DNA from: Takakia lepidozioides
Lineage: Eukaryota; Streptophyta; Takakiopsida; Takakiales; Takakiaceae
Reading direction: 5' to 3'
Assembly (NCBI GenBank): GCA_030704615.1
Contig: CM060733.1
Coordinates: 64,418,001 to 64,482,000, forward strand
DNA: 64,000 bases
The translations under genes and the position numbers were made by a program. The notes below the pieces were generated by a model that was not told the DNA's origin, searched no databases, and was given only the letters and a program-made list of their open reading frames with translations. How positions within the stretch are numbered: position 1 is the first letter of the stretch; each line of letters starts with the position of its first letter. Shown piece after piece: positions 45,801 through 57,401 of the stretch.

Positions 45801-46624
45801 ATTGCTCGCACAAAGCCGTCGTTTCGAGGAAGGTGTTCCGCAATTCGTGTGGATACACGGCAACGTTGTTTAGAGATGATAAGGAGGAATCCAGATGGGG
45901 CTGTCCCTGCTCCTACTTTTACAGGAAGATTTGTCCATGCAAAGTTTGCGGAGGCGACAACCACCCAGTTTGGTTCTGCAGGCACGACATTATGACTTGC
46001 GTGTATGGAAAGCCCAAGTACGGCATACAAACAATGCCAGAGGCTCCCCTGGTGTGGCCGGTGGAACCAGGCTGCGATCTGAGTCAGGTTGAGGCCGACG
46101 CCCTTACCGCCGCAGGATTTCGGATGGTGCAGCGCACTGACGTCCCCAGAGAACCATTTCCGCTTCCACAGCCTCCACCACCGACCCCTGTGAGAGCAAG
46201 AACAATGGGACACGACAGCTCTAAGCATCCTACACACCGTTGGGGGAAACCGAAGAGGCGGCGACCTCCCTCAAAAGTGAACGAGACAAGGATGGGGAAT
46301 GCACTTCGGATGAACTGTACAATCCAGAGCTCGACAGAAGTGCCCCCACCAGGATTCGGGCGTGTGTATCAGATGGCCACGGCGGGCTCAGCTGTTCGCA
46401 ATGAGGTGTACACCATCACCATTTCAGAATTACCCACCTGCAATTGCACCGACTTCCAGATCATGGCGAACAAGGGGGCATCATACTGCCCTTGCAAGCA
46501 TTTGTACTACGTGTACCTAAAGAGACTCCGTTGTAATTCCACAACTCATCACTTCATACATGCACCAGGGTTGAGCCCCCAGGAGGTTCACACTCTTCTG
46601 AATATGGATCCAGGGGACCAGTGA
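42821..46624 (+). CDS. MULE transposase with SWIM zinc finger
   Basis: Core exons run from about 43385; an upstream exon at 42821-43282 is uncertain. Order: acidic DISDEEDDCIEVPMSS (43440-43500); a cysteine/histidine-rich domain CLNPTCFHF, KCAHCKEPPTCMSMC, CIHVGVHCHPL (43850-44110); MULE catalytic region with CHVYDYHSKRLMTIAICEM, FRGFMADNAQANWAAVR (second catalytic aspartate), GFHWMQSL, and WWHFRYRQF near 45100. An intron at about 45110-45194 (GTAGGC...CTAG) follows. Then come NMAESVHSSWRA, a proline/serine-rich linker, and a SWIM finger CNCTDFQ...YCPCKHLYYV at 46435-46520. Single-base shifts near 44130, 44610 and 44900 break the frame. A decayed relative lies at 2197-3165. It would cut and reinsert the element at the CATGAGC ends. 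Confidence 0.8.
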
Positions 46625-47359
46625 GCTTGGCTTGCGGTCCCAATACAATGGTACGCCCATCCTTTTCGGATAGTAGAACTGTACTGCTGCCACCTCAGAC
46701 TCTGGCCACAGAAAGGTCCGACATATGTCTTGCCTACCAGTAACTTGTTTTGCTCGAACTAAGATATTACTATATCGTTCACTTGCTTCCACGTGCATGT
46801 ATTTTTGTATGTTGGAGGGTTCATGTTTTTCTGCTTTCCGAAAACTTGCTTTCCTCATTCGACCTCCGACAAGGAAATGCAGCGCCGCATTTCCAAGTAT
46901 CGTCGTAGGTACTGGTAGAGGCGGCCTTCGCCAACACCAAACCGCTCCGATATTTCGCACGTGCGAACCCTAATGCGGCACCTTATTTCCCAGTTCAGTT
47001 GCAAACCTTTCGCGCCGAATACCCGAAGAAGACAGAATTGTGAAGTACTGCAGATTGTATTGGTGCAGACTCCATTGGTTCAATCGCGGCAAAAGGGTCA
47101 GCTTCATTCCAATGTTAAGGCATGTAAAACCGCGGAATACTCTATACAGGCCAGTATGCGACATCCTTTTGCAGTGGTATACTGGATTTCCCGTTGCATG
47201 GTCACTTATTTCCATGAGCGGATCTAAAAATCCATGAGCGGACTTGTTACTGACGACATATCTTCGCCACATTACATGATCTGGAACGTCCAAAAACGGC
47301 AAGGTCAAATAAAAAAACTACTATTTTAATACTTGTTTAATCTGCCGCATTTCCAAATT
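46625..47359. other. Right subterminal region of copy 2, non-coding
   Basis: Contains one family A palindrome at about 46876-46894 with one arm mismatch, a half-palindrome near 46973, and two CCATGAGCGGA sequences at 47212-47246. No gene seen. Confidence 0.5.
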
Positions 47360-47480
47360 TGGAGGAGTCCGCTCATGAAATCCGCGTATCTTAGACTTCG
47401 GCTCACCGCTCATGCGGCTCATGCAGCTCATGGCTCATGGCTCATGGCTCATGGTTTCTGCTCATGAAATAGTAAACCTC
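47360..47480 (-). repeat. Right terminal inverted repeat, CATGAGC heptamers
   Basis: Eight or nine GCTCATG units at about 7-10 base spacing ending in GCTCATGAAATAG, then TAAACCTC. Reverse-complemented it matches the left end at 32228 and, more closely, the left end of copy 3 at 60242. Confidence 0.85.
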
Positions 47481-47490
47481 CCTTGCTGCA
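47481..47490 (+). repeat. Target site duplication, right
   Basis: CCTTGCTGCA, identical to 32218-32227. Confidence 0.85.
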
Positions 47491-48850
47491 TAGGAGCTGG
47501 TCTATCCATGCGTTGTCTTTTGTAACCACTGAAGTCTGGTTTAGGGAGGCTATCTGAAAAGTTCTAGGTTTGAGTAGCCTTTCAATGTATCTGGCACCTT
47601 TGGCTTCACCCATTTTGGCAAGTACCTTAGCATCAGGATCTGCAGCAAACTCACAGGCAGCCTCCATGATAATCTCTCGAGTCATCTGAAAGGTTACATG
47701 TGCCAGAACAGCAGATCGAGCTGTTTTCATCATCCTCACCAAGAAATTATAATACTTGGTCTGAATAGAAGGAAATGCATCGTCAGGGAAGAACACCGTA
47801 AGGTTGTTTAGCATGTACCAAACAATGTGATCGAACCATGTTACACTTCCGATGCATGCTGATGGCGCACCACCTTGTCCACAATTGCATCTGATGTATG
47901 GCCTATGCCAGTTAAACAACCAAATTTTGTGGTTCTTAGATCTTGATGAACCAGTCGGGAGGTCATTTTTTGTCCTCAAAGTCATGTTGTCCCCCTTATC
48001 ACACATTTTGTAGTAGAAGGTCCTCAAAGGCCATGAGACAACAAGTGGTTCTTTTTTGAACCTCTGGAAGCCTTCTTTTGCATCTGCTGCACACCTATTG
48101 CGTTCTGCAGGTGTGAGGTAAGCCCATTTTACCCACATATCAATTGATATGGGAGCCATCAGATTGATGTTTGCATGCGAGTGCCACATCATGTGGTCGT
48201 TATTTGCTACCTCAAGCTCCACGGTCCTGGGAGGCAGCCAAGGGACGAACTGTAGGTTACCAGGTGTTGCTCCAGCAGCCCTCTCTTGCTCCACTTGAGA
48301 GAGCTCAACCTGCTCACAAAAATCCCTTACTGCATCCTTTTCTCCTTCAGGCAGAATCATATGTCCTAGAATAGGATGGTTAGTCACTGATGGAATAAAA
48401 TCTTTTTCCATGGCATTGGAAGATTTGTGTGTGGAAGCGGGCTGTTCATCATCCGGGTTTGCTAGCCTAAGTGCTTCTTCCAATTGCAGCTCTTTTTTTC
48501 TCCCAGTAAGACAGTTCACTAGCATCCTGGTCCAATATCTTAGCCAATTTGGCATTGTACTCCTTGAGTCTTTCAAGGTACTTGCCACCTCTGTTTGCAC
48601 AAATTCCAAGAGCTACCCAATCCTCCAGGGCTAATGTTTCAAGCAATAAAACAGGGCTGTCATCACCTGAACTGTTCATAGCTACGGAATCCATCGTTTG
48701 CACTGTGGAATGGAAATCACTTGGAGTGATTTGCAGCAAGGTAAAGGGGGTACTGCTGGAATTGGAGGAGGTAAAGGGGGCTGGTACCCCATTGTCATGA
48801 GGTCCTCGCTCCATACAGGGATGTGTTTGGTCACCTTCTGTCATGGCCAA
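47491..48850 (-). pseudogene. Unknown ORF interrupted by the 15-kb element (5' part)
   Basis: The frame 47449-48609 and an upstream frame 48467-48850 join if one base is dropped from a run of A near 48495: SYWEKK then continues ELQLEEALRLANPDDEQ. Combined, about 450 codons run from the ATG at 48850 to the target duplication. Features: acidic linker, MLNNLTVFFPDDAFPS, a RCNCGQGGAPSACIGS cysteine pair, and a helical end (MTREIIMEAACEFAADPDAKVLAKM). I recognise no family. It could be a host gene or a coding region of another mobile element. The homopolymer break could be a sequencing error. Confidence 0.5.
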
Positions 48851-51845
48851 AAAAAGTGTGTTAGTATGTCATAAACAGTTCTGGAAATAGAAGGGAGAGT
48901 GACTGATAGTGTGTACAGACACCACTCAGTACACTGGTCTAAGGAACAGAGAGGGAAGATAAAATGTCTTGTCAAGACATGGACAAGACCAAACAAGGTC
49001 TTTGTCAATTTTTACGACAAATCAGCCTCATAACGAGGCACTATCAATCACTCTTCATTCATAAACCAGTCTGATGACATATAACAGATCTCACGGTTCA
49101 TGAAATCTCTGGGTGGGGGGGCGGGATTATATAAAAATCCGCTTCAGTATATGCTTCATTATCATGTTTGTCCAAACAGGGACCCAATCATGTATCACAT
49201 GTGTGGGTGTGCTTTCAGATGTAACAATAGCAACTGTTCATAGCAGGAAAAACTTGTTTATCCTGCTAACAATACTCCCCATGATTACATTAACACTTTG
49301 AAAAGGAAGTTCCAGTTTTTATGTAATCTTATGGCCATATCAAAGCATCAGATAGATTGTGAACCATTTACACATAAGGGGTATGACCTCATACCTTGTG
49401 TTTTTGCCCCAAGACCTGGTATAGGTCTGGGGCCATTGTATAAATGTGGTAACAAGGTGTTGAGTAGCAAGCAGTTATACATATTGCTACTTTTACCATT
49501 GTGCAGAGCAGGAAAGCAAGTCTTAAGATTGCTAAAATTTATCACCCATGGTTACATTGTATTTGTGTAGATATTTCTAAGCAGCGTGTAAACATGGAAC
49601 ATAACAGAGGTTATTATATTATGTTCCATAGCCTGGTTTCAGTCTGGGTACATCATACACATGCCCTAGCAAAGTGTTTATAAAATCACAAAGCATCCAT
49701 GTAAGTACATAGAGATACATCTGGGCTGCATAGGTTTAAACCCTGATGTCTTACAAGGTTTTAGCCAGATTGTCTGGGTTCCAACAAAGACCTCACTACT
49801 ATGTTACTTGGTACAAGTCAAATCAGTAAAGCTAGCAAGGGTCATTTTAACACAACATGTAGAGTAGAGCTGTAACCAAATTGTTACTCAGCCTGTTATC
49901 CAGATTTAGACATTACATGTTTTGTCTTTAGTCCCAGAGCCTGGTTTAGTTCTGGGGTCAATCTGTGGCAATCTCATCAGGGTATTTGTCTATCACAGAC
50001 TGAAAGGAATCCCAAAAAAAACCCGAGGGCCAGCATTAAACATCATACATGGCCAAGAGCCCAATGGTTGAGATACCATATGACCTCCTACATTGCTGCT
50101 TGGTATGCTCCAAGTCACAGTAGCAGGCCAGTATTGTAAACAGGGAACATAACATAGGAATTGTATTATATTCCATAGCCTGGTTTCAGTCTGGGTACAA
50201 CATACACCTACCCTAGCAAAGTGTTTATAAAATCACAAAGCATCCATGTAAGTACATAGAGATACATCTGGGCTGCATAAGTTTAAACCCTGATGTCTTA
50301 AAAGGCTTTAAACAGATTGTCTAGGTTCCAAAAAGACGTCACTACTGTGTTACTTGGTCCAAGCCAAATCAGTAAAGCCAGCAAGGGTCATTTTTAGAAA
50401 CACAACATGTATAGTAGGGCTGTAACCAGATTGTTAATCAGCCTGTTATCCAGATTTAGACATTACATGTTTTGTCTTTAGTCCCAGAGCTTGGTTTAAT
50501 TCTGGGGGCAATCTGTGGCTATCTCAGCAGGGTATTTGTCAATCACAGACTGAAAGGAAATCCAGAAAAATAGAGGGCCTGAATTAAATAGCATACATGG
50601 CCAAGAGCCCAATGGCTGGGATACCATACGACCTCCTACATTGCTGCTTGGTATACTCCAAGTCACAGTAGCAGGCCAGTATTGTAAACCGAAAACAAGA
50701 GCACATAATGGGCTGTAAACAGCAAATCCAGCCCATGATAGAGTGTAGAAATCAAAAGTAAGAGTCTTTAAAAGAAAGTATGTATTCTAGTAAAGCTCAT
50801 CTAATGAACAATGCTCAACAAGCATAGCCAAAAAGGTCAAAAATATGGAAGCAGATTTGAATCAGCTTCCTGAAGATCAGTTGGAGTCGACATTGCCTCA
50901 ATTGCTTGGATTCAATCAACTTCAAGCTTCATAAGTCATGTTAAGTGAGGGCCCTCACCTGGTCCCATCAAATGCAATCAAAAAACAATGAAGTTAGTGA
51001 AGATGTGGAACCCCAGGTGAATATCAGGCCTCACGCTTGTTATCGCTGTACAACATGCGTGCAAAAGCAAGAAGAGATCAAAAGCAAAGCAAAGCAAAGA
51101 TAGTCCACAACCTTAAGGGTTTGTGGAAGAGGATTCGACATAGCTCCAAGAACTCGGCAATCGACAGCACAAACAAGCAACGGTTTGCTGATTTCTACGA
51201 GATTTTATCAGGTGAAGATACTTCCTGAAAGTTTAAGAGCGGCGCTGGATCTTAATGACCATTGAACGGATCGACAAACAATCACTGCTTAGGGTAGATT
51301 GTCCGCCAAGGGAAGAGACAACCTCATTGAGGGAATTGAAGCTCTGCCGCCATTGCATACCCCAAGGAGAATTGAAAAGTACTGGAATCTTGCCAGAGCA
51401 CTTGCAGGTTGTCATAAAACTTCTCCATAGCCATCAAATTCACAAGAATTGTGTTTAAATGAACCCTCTGACACCATCTCTTAGCTCCAGCAGAATCAAA
51501 ACGCACGAGTATCGTGCAGAGTTTTAGGGCGGAGGAAGAGATAGGGCAAACCTTCGCGATTTCATCCAAATTAGATGAAAAATAGGTAATGAGATGTAAA
51601 GAACTTCCCTGATTTCATCATGATGTCATCCAGTAGGGATGGCATCCAAAATAGAGTCTGCCTTTCATTAGGGTTAGTTCTCATGACCAAAATCATCCAA
51701 AGAACCCAACTATCAGAGAATATTCTTTCATGGAATTCATCCATTTTCATGATTACATCCAGTATGGATGAAATTAAAATATGGTTTAGACAGAAATAGT
51801 CCAAGCCTTCATGGGTTTTGGAAAAAATACAAGCAAGTTCCTTGT
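48851..51845. other. Non-coding repeat-rich region
   Basis: No gene recognised. A 56-base segment at 48955-49015 (AAGACATGGACAAGACC in the middle) recurs inverted at 60052-60107. A segment at 50925-51030 (CTCACCTGGTCCCATCA) recurs inverted at 58960-59065. These pairs could be ends of a larger foldback or nested element. The short frame 51037-51228 has no recognisable domain. Confidence 0.5.
49590..50691 (+). repeat. Tandem duplication, unit about 548 bases
   Basis: Two adjacent copies, 49590-50143 and 50144-50691. GCCTGGTTTCAGTCTGGGTA begins at 49631 and again at 50178, and CACAGTAGCAGGCCAGTATT marks both ends. Copies differ by scattered substitutions and small indels. Non-coding. Confidence 0.85.
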
Positions 51846-53170
51846 ATAGAGGGAGAGGGAGAGAGGGAGAGACAGAGAGTGAGAGGGAGAGATCAGGAAA
51901 CCAAAAAAAAAAAAAAAAAATGTGGGGGGGAGAGTGACTGAGCAGCTGTTGCTCAGCAGCTGCAGCTGCTCGGTCACTCCCCCCCCCATATTTTTTTTTT
52001 CTTTGTTGCCCCCTCTCTCCCTCTGTCTCCCTCCTCGGAATCGGCCGGTTGTATTAGTGCGTTTTTCATTTTTTTTCATCTATACCGGATGGATTCTAAA
52101 CAGTGTTTTCACCCGCCCTATAAATATTTTCTATCCATACCGGATGAATTACCTAGGTGGACACTAAAATACCTCTAAAATGGGTCTATGATTTTTTCAT
52201 TCATCTTTTATTGACTTTCATCTATACCAGATGAGTCACCAGAGAATGAGGAATTACCTCTGTAGGGGTTGACACTGGCATCCTATCTATAATTTTTCCA
52301 TCCATACCGGATGAAAAATACCAGGATATTAATTCGTTTTATTCCTCTTTTATGGCCTTTTTTTCCGTACTGGATGAGGCTTTTCTTAGGGGATCATGAA
52401 TTACCTGTTAGGATGACAAACCGTTGCCTTGGATGATATGTACTGTTTTTTCATCCTACTGACGGACCTTCTCCAATTAGATGAACTTATTATCTTTTTC
52501 ATTTGAACCGGATGAAAAATGCAGCTTCTGATGGCCCTGGACCTCTAGTTAATTACCCTTAATTATGGCTAATTAAGGAGTGAAACCCTAACCCCTACCC
52601 TATAACCTATTGTTTGAACCTAGCTAACGGATGACATCCGTCGGGTTTCGAAATAAGGGGTGTTGATTACTCATCTTGCACGGATGAAAAATCGGGCATT
52701 GCCCTTAGGGTGTCTCTCCCGCCGTCAGCAGCACTCCTCGTGCTTCTGAGCTCGCGGGCTGAGAGTTATGGCGTCTAAGCTCTGCTGCTACCCTGTCTGC
52801 TGCTTCGTGCCCATGCCGGACGAGCTCCTGTGGATTCGCAATGGCGGCGTCTTGTCTCTTCTCACAAGCGGGTGACCCCGCTGTGATTGCATCGTCTCTT
52901 TCCCTCCTTTGGCTTTTATGTTTCGCAGCGGCGCTTGTGTGGGGAAGTATATATCTCTCTCTCCCTTCTTACACCTAGCAAGGATGCTTGTATGCTTCCC
53001 TTCTCCTTAGCTGTGCTGGAGGTGGCTTGCTGGTGGCGATGGCGCACAATTACCTTCCCTAATCGCTCAAGGTGCTTTTGGTGATTAGGGTTCCTTTTAC
53101 TTTATGTCTTTCTCTCTTGCTTTTGAGGTTCTTAGTTGACATCGATGACAAGTGTAGGGGTCTGTGATTC
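51846..53170 (+). repeat. Unit A of a tandem repeat, with a foldback and CCGGATGA motifs
   Basis: It starts with a GAGAGGGAGAG tract and a foldback (GAGTGACTGAGCAGCTG paired with CAGCTGCTCGGTCACTC, 51930-51985) closed by CCCTCTCTCCCTCTGTCTCC. It continues with several near-palindromes of the type TCATCCATACCGGATGA, CCCTAACCCCTACCC, and a CpG-rich block near 52720-52880, and ends GACATCGATGACAAGTG...TGATTCACCTGG. The same sequence starts again at 53171. No convincing coding frame. Confidence 0.75.
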
Positions 53171-53471
53171 ACCTGGAGAGGGAGAGGGAGAGAGGGAGAG
53201 ATCAGGAAACAATAAATAAATAAAAATAAATAAATAAATCGGGGGGGTTGGGGGTGGGGAGTGACTTAGCAGCTGCTAAGTCACTCCCCCACCCCCACTT
53301 TTTTCCTTCTTCTTTGATGCCCCCTCTCTCCCTCTGTCTCCCTCTCTACTGGGAATTGGCAATTTGCTATCAGTTGTGACTTTTTGTTTTCTCATCCTCT
53401 ATCAGGCTTTTTCATCCATACCGGATGAGCCACCAGGATGGACACTGAATTACCTCATGTGTCTGCATTCC
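53171..53471 (+). repeat. Unit A', left part, cut by insertion
   Basis: Repeats the foldback (GTGACTTAGCAGCTGCTAAGTCAC) and the CCATACCGGATGAGCCACC motif of unit A, then stops at GCATTCC (53465-53471). The remainder of the unit resumes at 58058 after the same GCATTCC. Confidence 0.7.
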
Positions 53472-54718
53472 AAGAAAAGCAAATGCAACTACCTAACATT
53501 CGGACTACCAGGGTCCTCACCATACTCCAACGCTACGTCCTGCAACACCCCAGAAACTACTTTTGCGGGGGAGGGACCCGGGAGCAAGTCGAGGTCAAGT
53601 CTTAAACTGATCTTTGGGCTAAGAGTCCTCTCCTCACCAACGACCTCGTCAACACACTCTTCCTCGGAGCCTTCCTCGGTCGTTGGATCCTCGCTTTCCG
53701 ATCCTTCTTTTGCAGAATTCTCAAAATAGTTCTGTACCGTTGCAAATTGTGCAGCAGCCCTCACCTGGCCATTGTGCCTGCTTAGACATTATTGTCCACG
53801 GTGGCTCAGCCTGAGCCTATGCTTTTGCTGCCGCGTATGCGAGTAGGTCGTACCCTTTCTCCAGAGTAGTTAGAGCAGCAACCTATCCAAGCACTTTCCA
53901 ACGTCCTCCCTCCCAAAATCCGTGGAAGACCCTGGAATCCCCATGATGGCTCAGCGGGACGCTTTGCAATCTGCAATGGTGGCTCGTAACTGCAATTACG
54001 ACATATCATATTAGATCATATTTTGCAAGAATGATGATTTGGGGAAATGGGAATATTCAGAACATGCTAACAATGAAGACACTTACATAGAAGTTGGACT
54101 TACTCACTCCAGCGATTGTACGTGAATCTGAATGTCATCCCTGTCGTCGTTCAACCAGTCTGTGTCGGCAGCTATGTTAGTGACAACATTGGCCGCAGGT
54201 GCCTGCCGCTGCAAACCTCCTAGCCTCTCTCGCAGTAGTTCGTCGTCTTTTTCCAACGCGAGCAGATGCCTTCCGCAAATTATTGCAGCCATCATGGAGG
54301 ACCTGCATCCCGCTGTCAGATTGACTATTGTTCCCCCTTCTAGTGAGCACATCTCCATGAAGGTTTGCATGAACCTTGGGCTTTTCTCACGAGCCCCGCA
54401 GAAGAAGGTGCCATCTTGTCATTTGTGGAGTCTATCCTCTCTGACCATGTTCCTCACCACATCCTCAGTTACGCTGTTGTGGTCGGTGTCAAGCTTTGCA
54501 GCTATCTCCCGCAAGTTGAAATTATGCATAGAAAATCACAGTCTGCCAGTTCAAATTTCAACAGGAACCCCGTGAGATCGATATTATACAAGAGAAGACC
54601 TATAATATTCTGTACAGGGTATGTTTGAAGAAACAAAATGCACTTTCCAGCTCCACAATTCTAAAATGAGTTGTGATAATCGTTACCGACTACAATGTCA
54701 AAGCCCCCCACCTTTGTT

Positions 54719-54905
54719 TGCTAGTCGGGCACCGACTATCAAATCCCACAATCCCGGCCTACAATGACTAACTAACATGACACACCATTCTCATAGTCGG
54801 TGCCGACTATGAATCCAAATGTGGGCCCCACTGAGACATAGTCTGTGCCGACTATGCAAAGACAGTAGGCAAACACGAGACATAGTCGGCACCGACTATA
54901 TATCT
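54719..54905. repeat. Family C palindromes, cluster 1
   Basis: Near 54720, 54793, 54840 and 54881: ATAGTCGGTGCCGACTAT and ATAGTCGGCACCGACTAT are the clean forms. Arms differ from families A and B, but the core CGGYRCCG is the same. They lie in an intron-like gap between the exons that carry the two halves of the methyltransferase core. Confidence 0.85.
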
Positions 54906-56164
54906 GTAGACAATCCATACCGACCACAAATGGATATTTGACGACTATTAAATACATTTTGAAGGAAATGTCGAGGAAGGTGTGATAGCGGCGATGAAAA
55001 ATTGAAAGTGGGGAGCAAACAGTTTAAGCAATTTAAGCAGTTGGAACTTACCTGTGGCTGCCCTGCCTCTCCAGATTGAAGTGGTAGCCAATTGAGGCAA
55101 GTCCACTTTCTCTTGATAACTTTGAAGGGCCCCGCTGGGCCCACACATCTCCGAATTTCAATTTTTGTCTTAGCATCACCCTTGCAGAAAATAACAAGGT
55201 AGTCGTCGTCCTTGAGCAAAGATGTTGCCAGTGCCAGTGCATGCGGGACGGTATCCTTTGTCTTTGCATTCCAAGCGGGTACAATGTCATCTCTGCCACA
55301 TCCTCTCACAGAAATGCGTCGATATCTCCCCTCGGCTCTGGCCACTTACTCGTTGTTCCTTTGGATGCCAGCCTGCGGATGACAAGCTGGAACCAATTGC
55401 ACTTGAGGCATGCTACGTGTGTGTTTGGTACCCCTTCTCGCAAAGAGATAGCCTCGTAAAAACAGCACGGTTGAGAGCTGCATGCCCCTCCCGTCACTTG
55501 TGTTTGCCCATGCAGGGTTTTGAGAAGATCGATTCCTTCGCTCAATCTAGAAGTTGTGTAGGGCGTCTGTAAACGCCAGTTGGTTGTCTTCCCTCTGAGC
55601 ACCATCTGTCTCATCCACACCCTCCACACCTGTGTTGCCTGCAGGCCTTGTGCCGGGGGGGGGGGTTTCCTGCCCTGTGGTGGCTGTCTTCTTCTGTTTC
55701 CGTTTCTTTTTTCTTTGTTTCTTCTTGGCCACCGCTTCTTCCAGAGGTGTATTGGCTTGTTCAAGGTGTGCGGTAGCGACGATTGCAGCCTCCTCAGCAC
55801 CTTCTTCCGTCAATGGCTCCATGTGAGTTGGTGCTGGCAGTTCGTTCTTGGTGTACTTCTTGTAAAAATCCAGTTCTACGTCAGGAATGACATCGGGTGG
55901 CAAATCCAGCCACCAGTAGCAGGGCAGATGCGTGACTTTCACATACTCGCCTAACTGCCTGCCGTTGTACATTGTGCAGTCTGACCGGAGGCTGGCCCAC
56001 TGTGTGACACTGGTTGGCATACACCTGATATGTTTGTTGGCGAGCAAATAAAAGTTTATGTACCTGTTGCAGTGCACCAAAAGTCGTCGTGAGGATGGAC
56101 ATTGGGCCTGATTGCAATGACAAGGAAGAATTTATGAAAAGCGAGGGCCGTAGTCCCTTCCCAG

Positions 56165-56655
56165 ATGCAGTAGTCGGCAACGACTATGACACCCAATAGG
56201 CCAAAGTTAGTGTCATAGTCGGTGGCGACTACGACTCCCAACTGTGGGTTAGCCAGCCTTCGACCGGGGCCCTATCCGAAAGTGGCTTTAGACTATACCG
56301 CATGGCTACCAAAGACCCACCCTATAGTCGTTGCCGACTATGTAATATAGTAAGTTTTTAATTTGCGGGCAGTAGTCACAACCCACTTGCAATAGTCAGC
56401 AGCGACTATGACCCCCAAAAGGCCAAAACTTGTCTCATAGTCGGTGGCGACTATGACTTGGCCAACTATGGGTTCAACTGGCTACGATAGGGCCCGCTTA
56501 GGGAAGTCGTTGCCGACTATACCCCATGGCTACCCCAGCCCCATCCTATAGTCGTTGCCGACTATGACTACCATGTCTGAGCCCAGTAGTCGGCGCCGAC
56601 CACGAGCAAGACCAAGCATGCCGACTATCGAAATATCTGCCGACTATAACGTGCC
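56165..56655. repeat. Family C palindromes, cluster 2
   Basis: Eight or nine units between 56168 and 56650, such as 56212, 56320, 56390, 56435, 56505, 56549 and 56586. Arms ATAGTCG/CGACTAT are constant, but the centre is looser than in cluster 1 (GGTGGC, GTTGCC, GGCAAC, GGCGCC). They lie between two coding segments of the family C gene. Confidence 0.85.
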
Positions 56656-57130
56656 TATAGATTAACGTTCACCCGCTAGTTCCTACAACCCATTTGTTGT
56701 ATGCCATATGCAAAGCCAGAGCTGAATTGCAATGACAATAATGTACCATGAGCCTGCAAGCTGGTAAAGATCCACCAGGCTGCTCGGTAATTGGCCAACT
56801 TCGGGCAGGCTCATCTTTCATCTCGCACCAGAACAACTCCTTCCAGTACTTGATGCGGAAATCGTCCACCCAGACAGAAAGGGTCTTGAGCGTGGGAGCC
56901 TCTTCCTGGGTTGGCAGCTGCAGGAACCCTTTCTGAACCAGCATGGCCAACTGCCGCTCTGCTTCCTCCTTTTGTTGCAAGTCCACGTCAATTGTTAGAG
57001 ATGATAGATTGCAACAATAACTATAACATGAAGCCACCACCAGTATTGCCAACATCTTACCTGGAACCACCGTGTCATTTTGTCGCATCACAAGCCGAAC
57101 ACCACATCTGTGGGAGCATGTGGGAATTTT

Positions 57131-57401
57131 TCCCATTTTTCCGGGTTGTGGAGTCAACAGTAAATGCTTATTATATGCACAGCTGTAGTGATACTGTAGG
57201 GCGGATTAGAGTCACCTTGACATTGCTTCCCATTTGTATTCCTTCTTGCCTTCATGTTATCAATTTACCTTATCTGATACTGAAGCATCAGATTGCTTCA
57301 GTATCTACTTAGTTCCAGTTAATCATGCATTCATTTCACAGCTTCACTCATGTCTCTCTACACAGTGTGCTTGTATCGAATAAGTATCAGATTACGATTT
57401 A
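57131..57401 (-). mobile_element. LTR-like remnant of the gypsy family
   Basis: Positions 57330-57415 (CACTCATGTCTCTCTACACAGTGTG, TAAGTATCAGATTACGATTTATCAGGTA) closely resemble 1100-1180 within the LTR at 978-1851. Only part of the LTR is present. It adjoins the protease frame downstream. Confidence 0.5.

Larger units (their letters stand above)
32228..47480. mobile_element. Copy 2: complete 15.25-kb MULE with ParB-methyltransferase gene
   Basis: Bounded by a perfect 10-bp duplication and by terminal inverted repeats. The left end reads AGGGGCTG then CTATTTCATGAGC. The right end, reverse-complemented, reads GAGGTTTA then the same CTATTTCATGAGC, and both continue as CATGAGC heptamers. Content from left: an unknown gene (minus), a decayed paralogue (plus), a small palindrome cluster, the ParB-methyltransferase gene (minus), the palindrome array, then the MULE/SWIM transposase (plus). 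The left end of copy 3 at 60242 has the same terminal sequence with one mismatch, which confirms the boundary. The perfect duplication implies recent insertion, yet both main genes carry frame breaks. Confidence 0.9.
53489..57130 (-). pseudogene. ParB-methyltransferase family C gene, fragmentary
   Basis: Segments match the central and C-terminal parts of the family A gene. An exon ends in MTRWFQ at about 57063 with a GTAAG donor, at the same place as MTWWFQ in A. Positions 56800-56990 match the exon with WVDDFRIKYWKELFW. Positions 55547-56080 match the CYWWLDLPPDVIPD and KKKQRKKKRKQKK region. Positions 54940-55300 match LLKDDDYLVIFCKG and KRKWTCLNWLP, but the DIPDG motif is missing. Positions 54104-54370 encode motif I without an intron: TIVNLTAGCRSSMMAAIICGRHLLALEKDDE, which fits the G..R..G.E.d pattern of beta-class methyltransferases. 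An acidic tail is at 53489-53764. No ParB part remains. Confidence 0.6.

Noticed and set aside
46517-46960. Minus-strand frame across the 3' end of the transposase
   Set aside because: Shadow of the SWIM-encoding exon plus downstream non-coding sequence that contains a palindrome.
51037-51228. 63-codon basic frame
   Set aside because: Isolated in non-coding repeat sequence, with no motif and no second copy.
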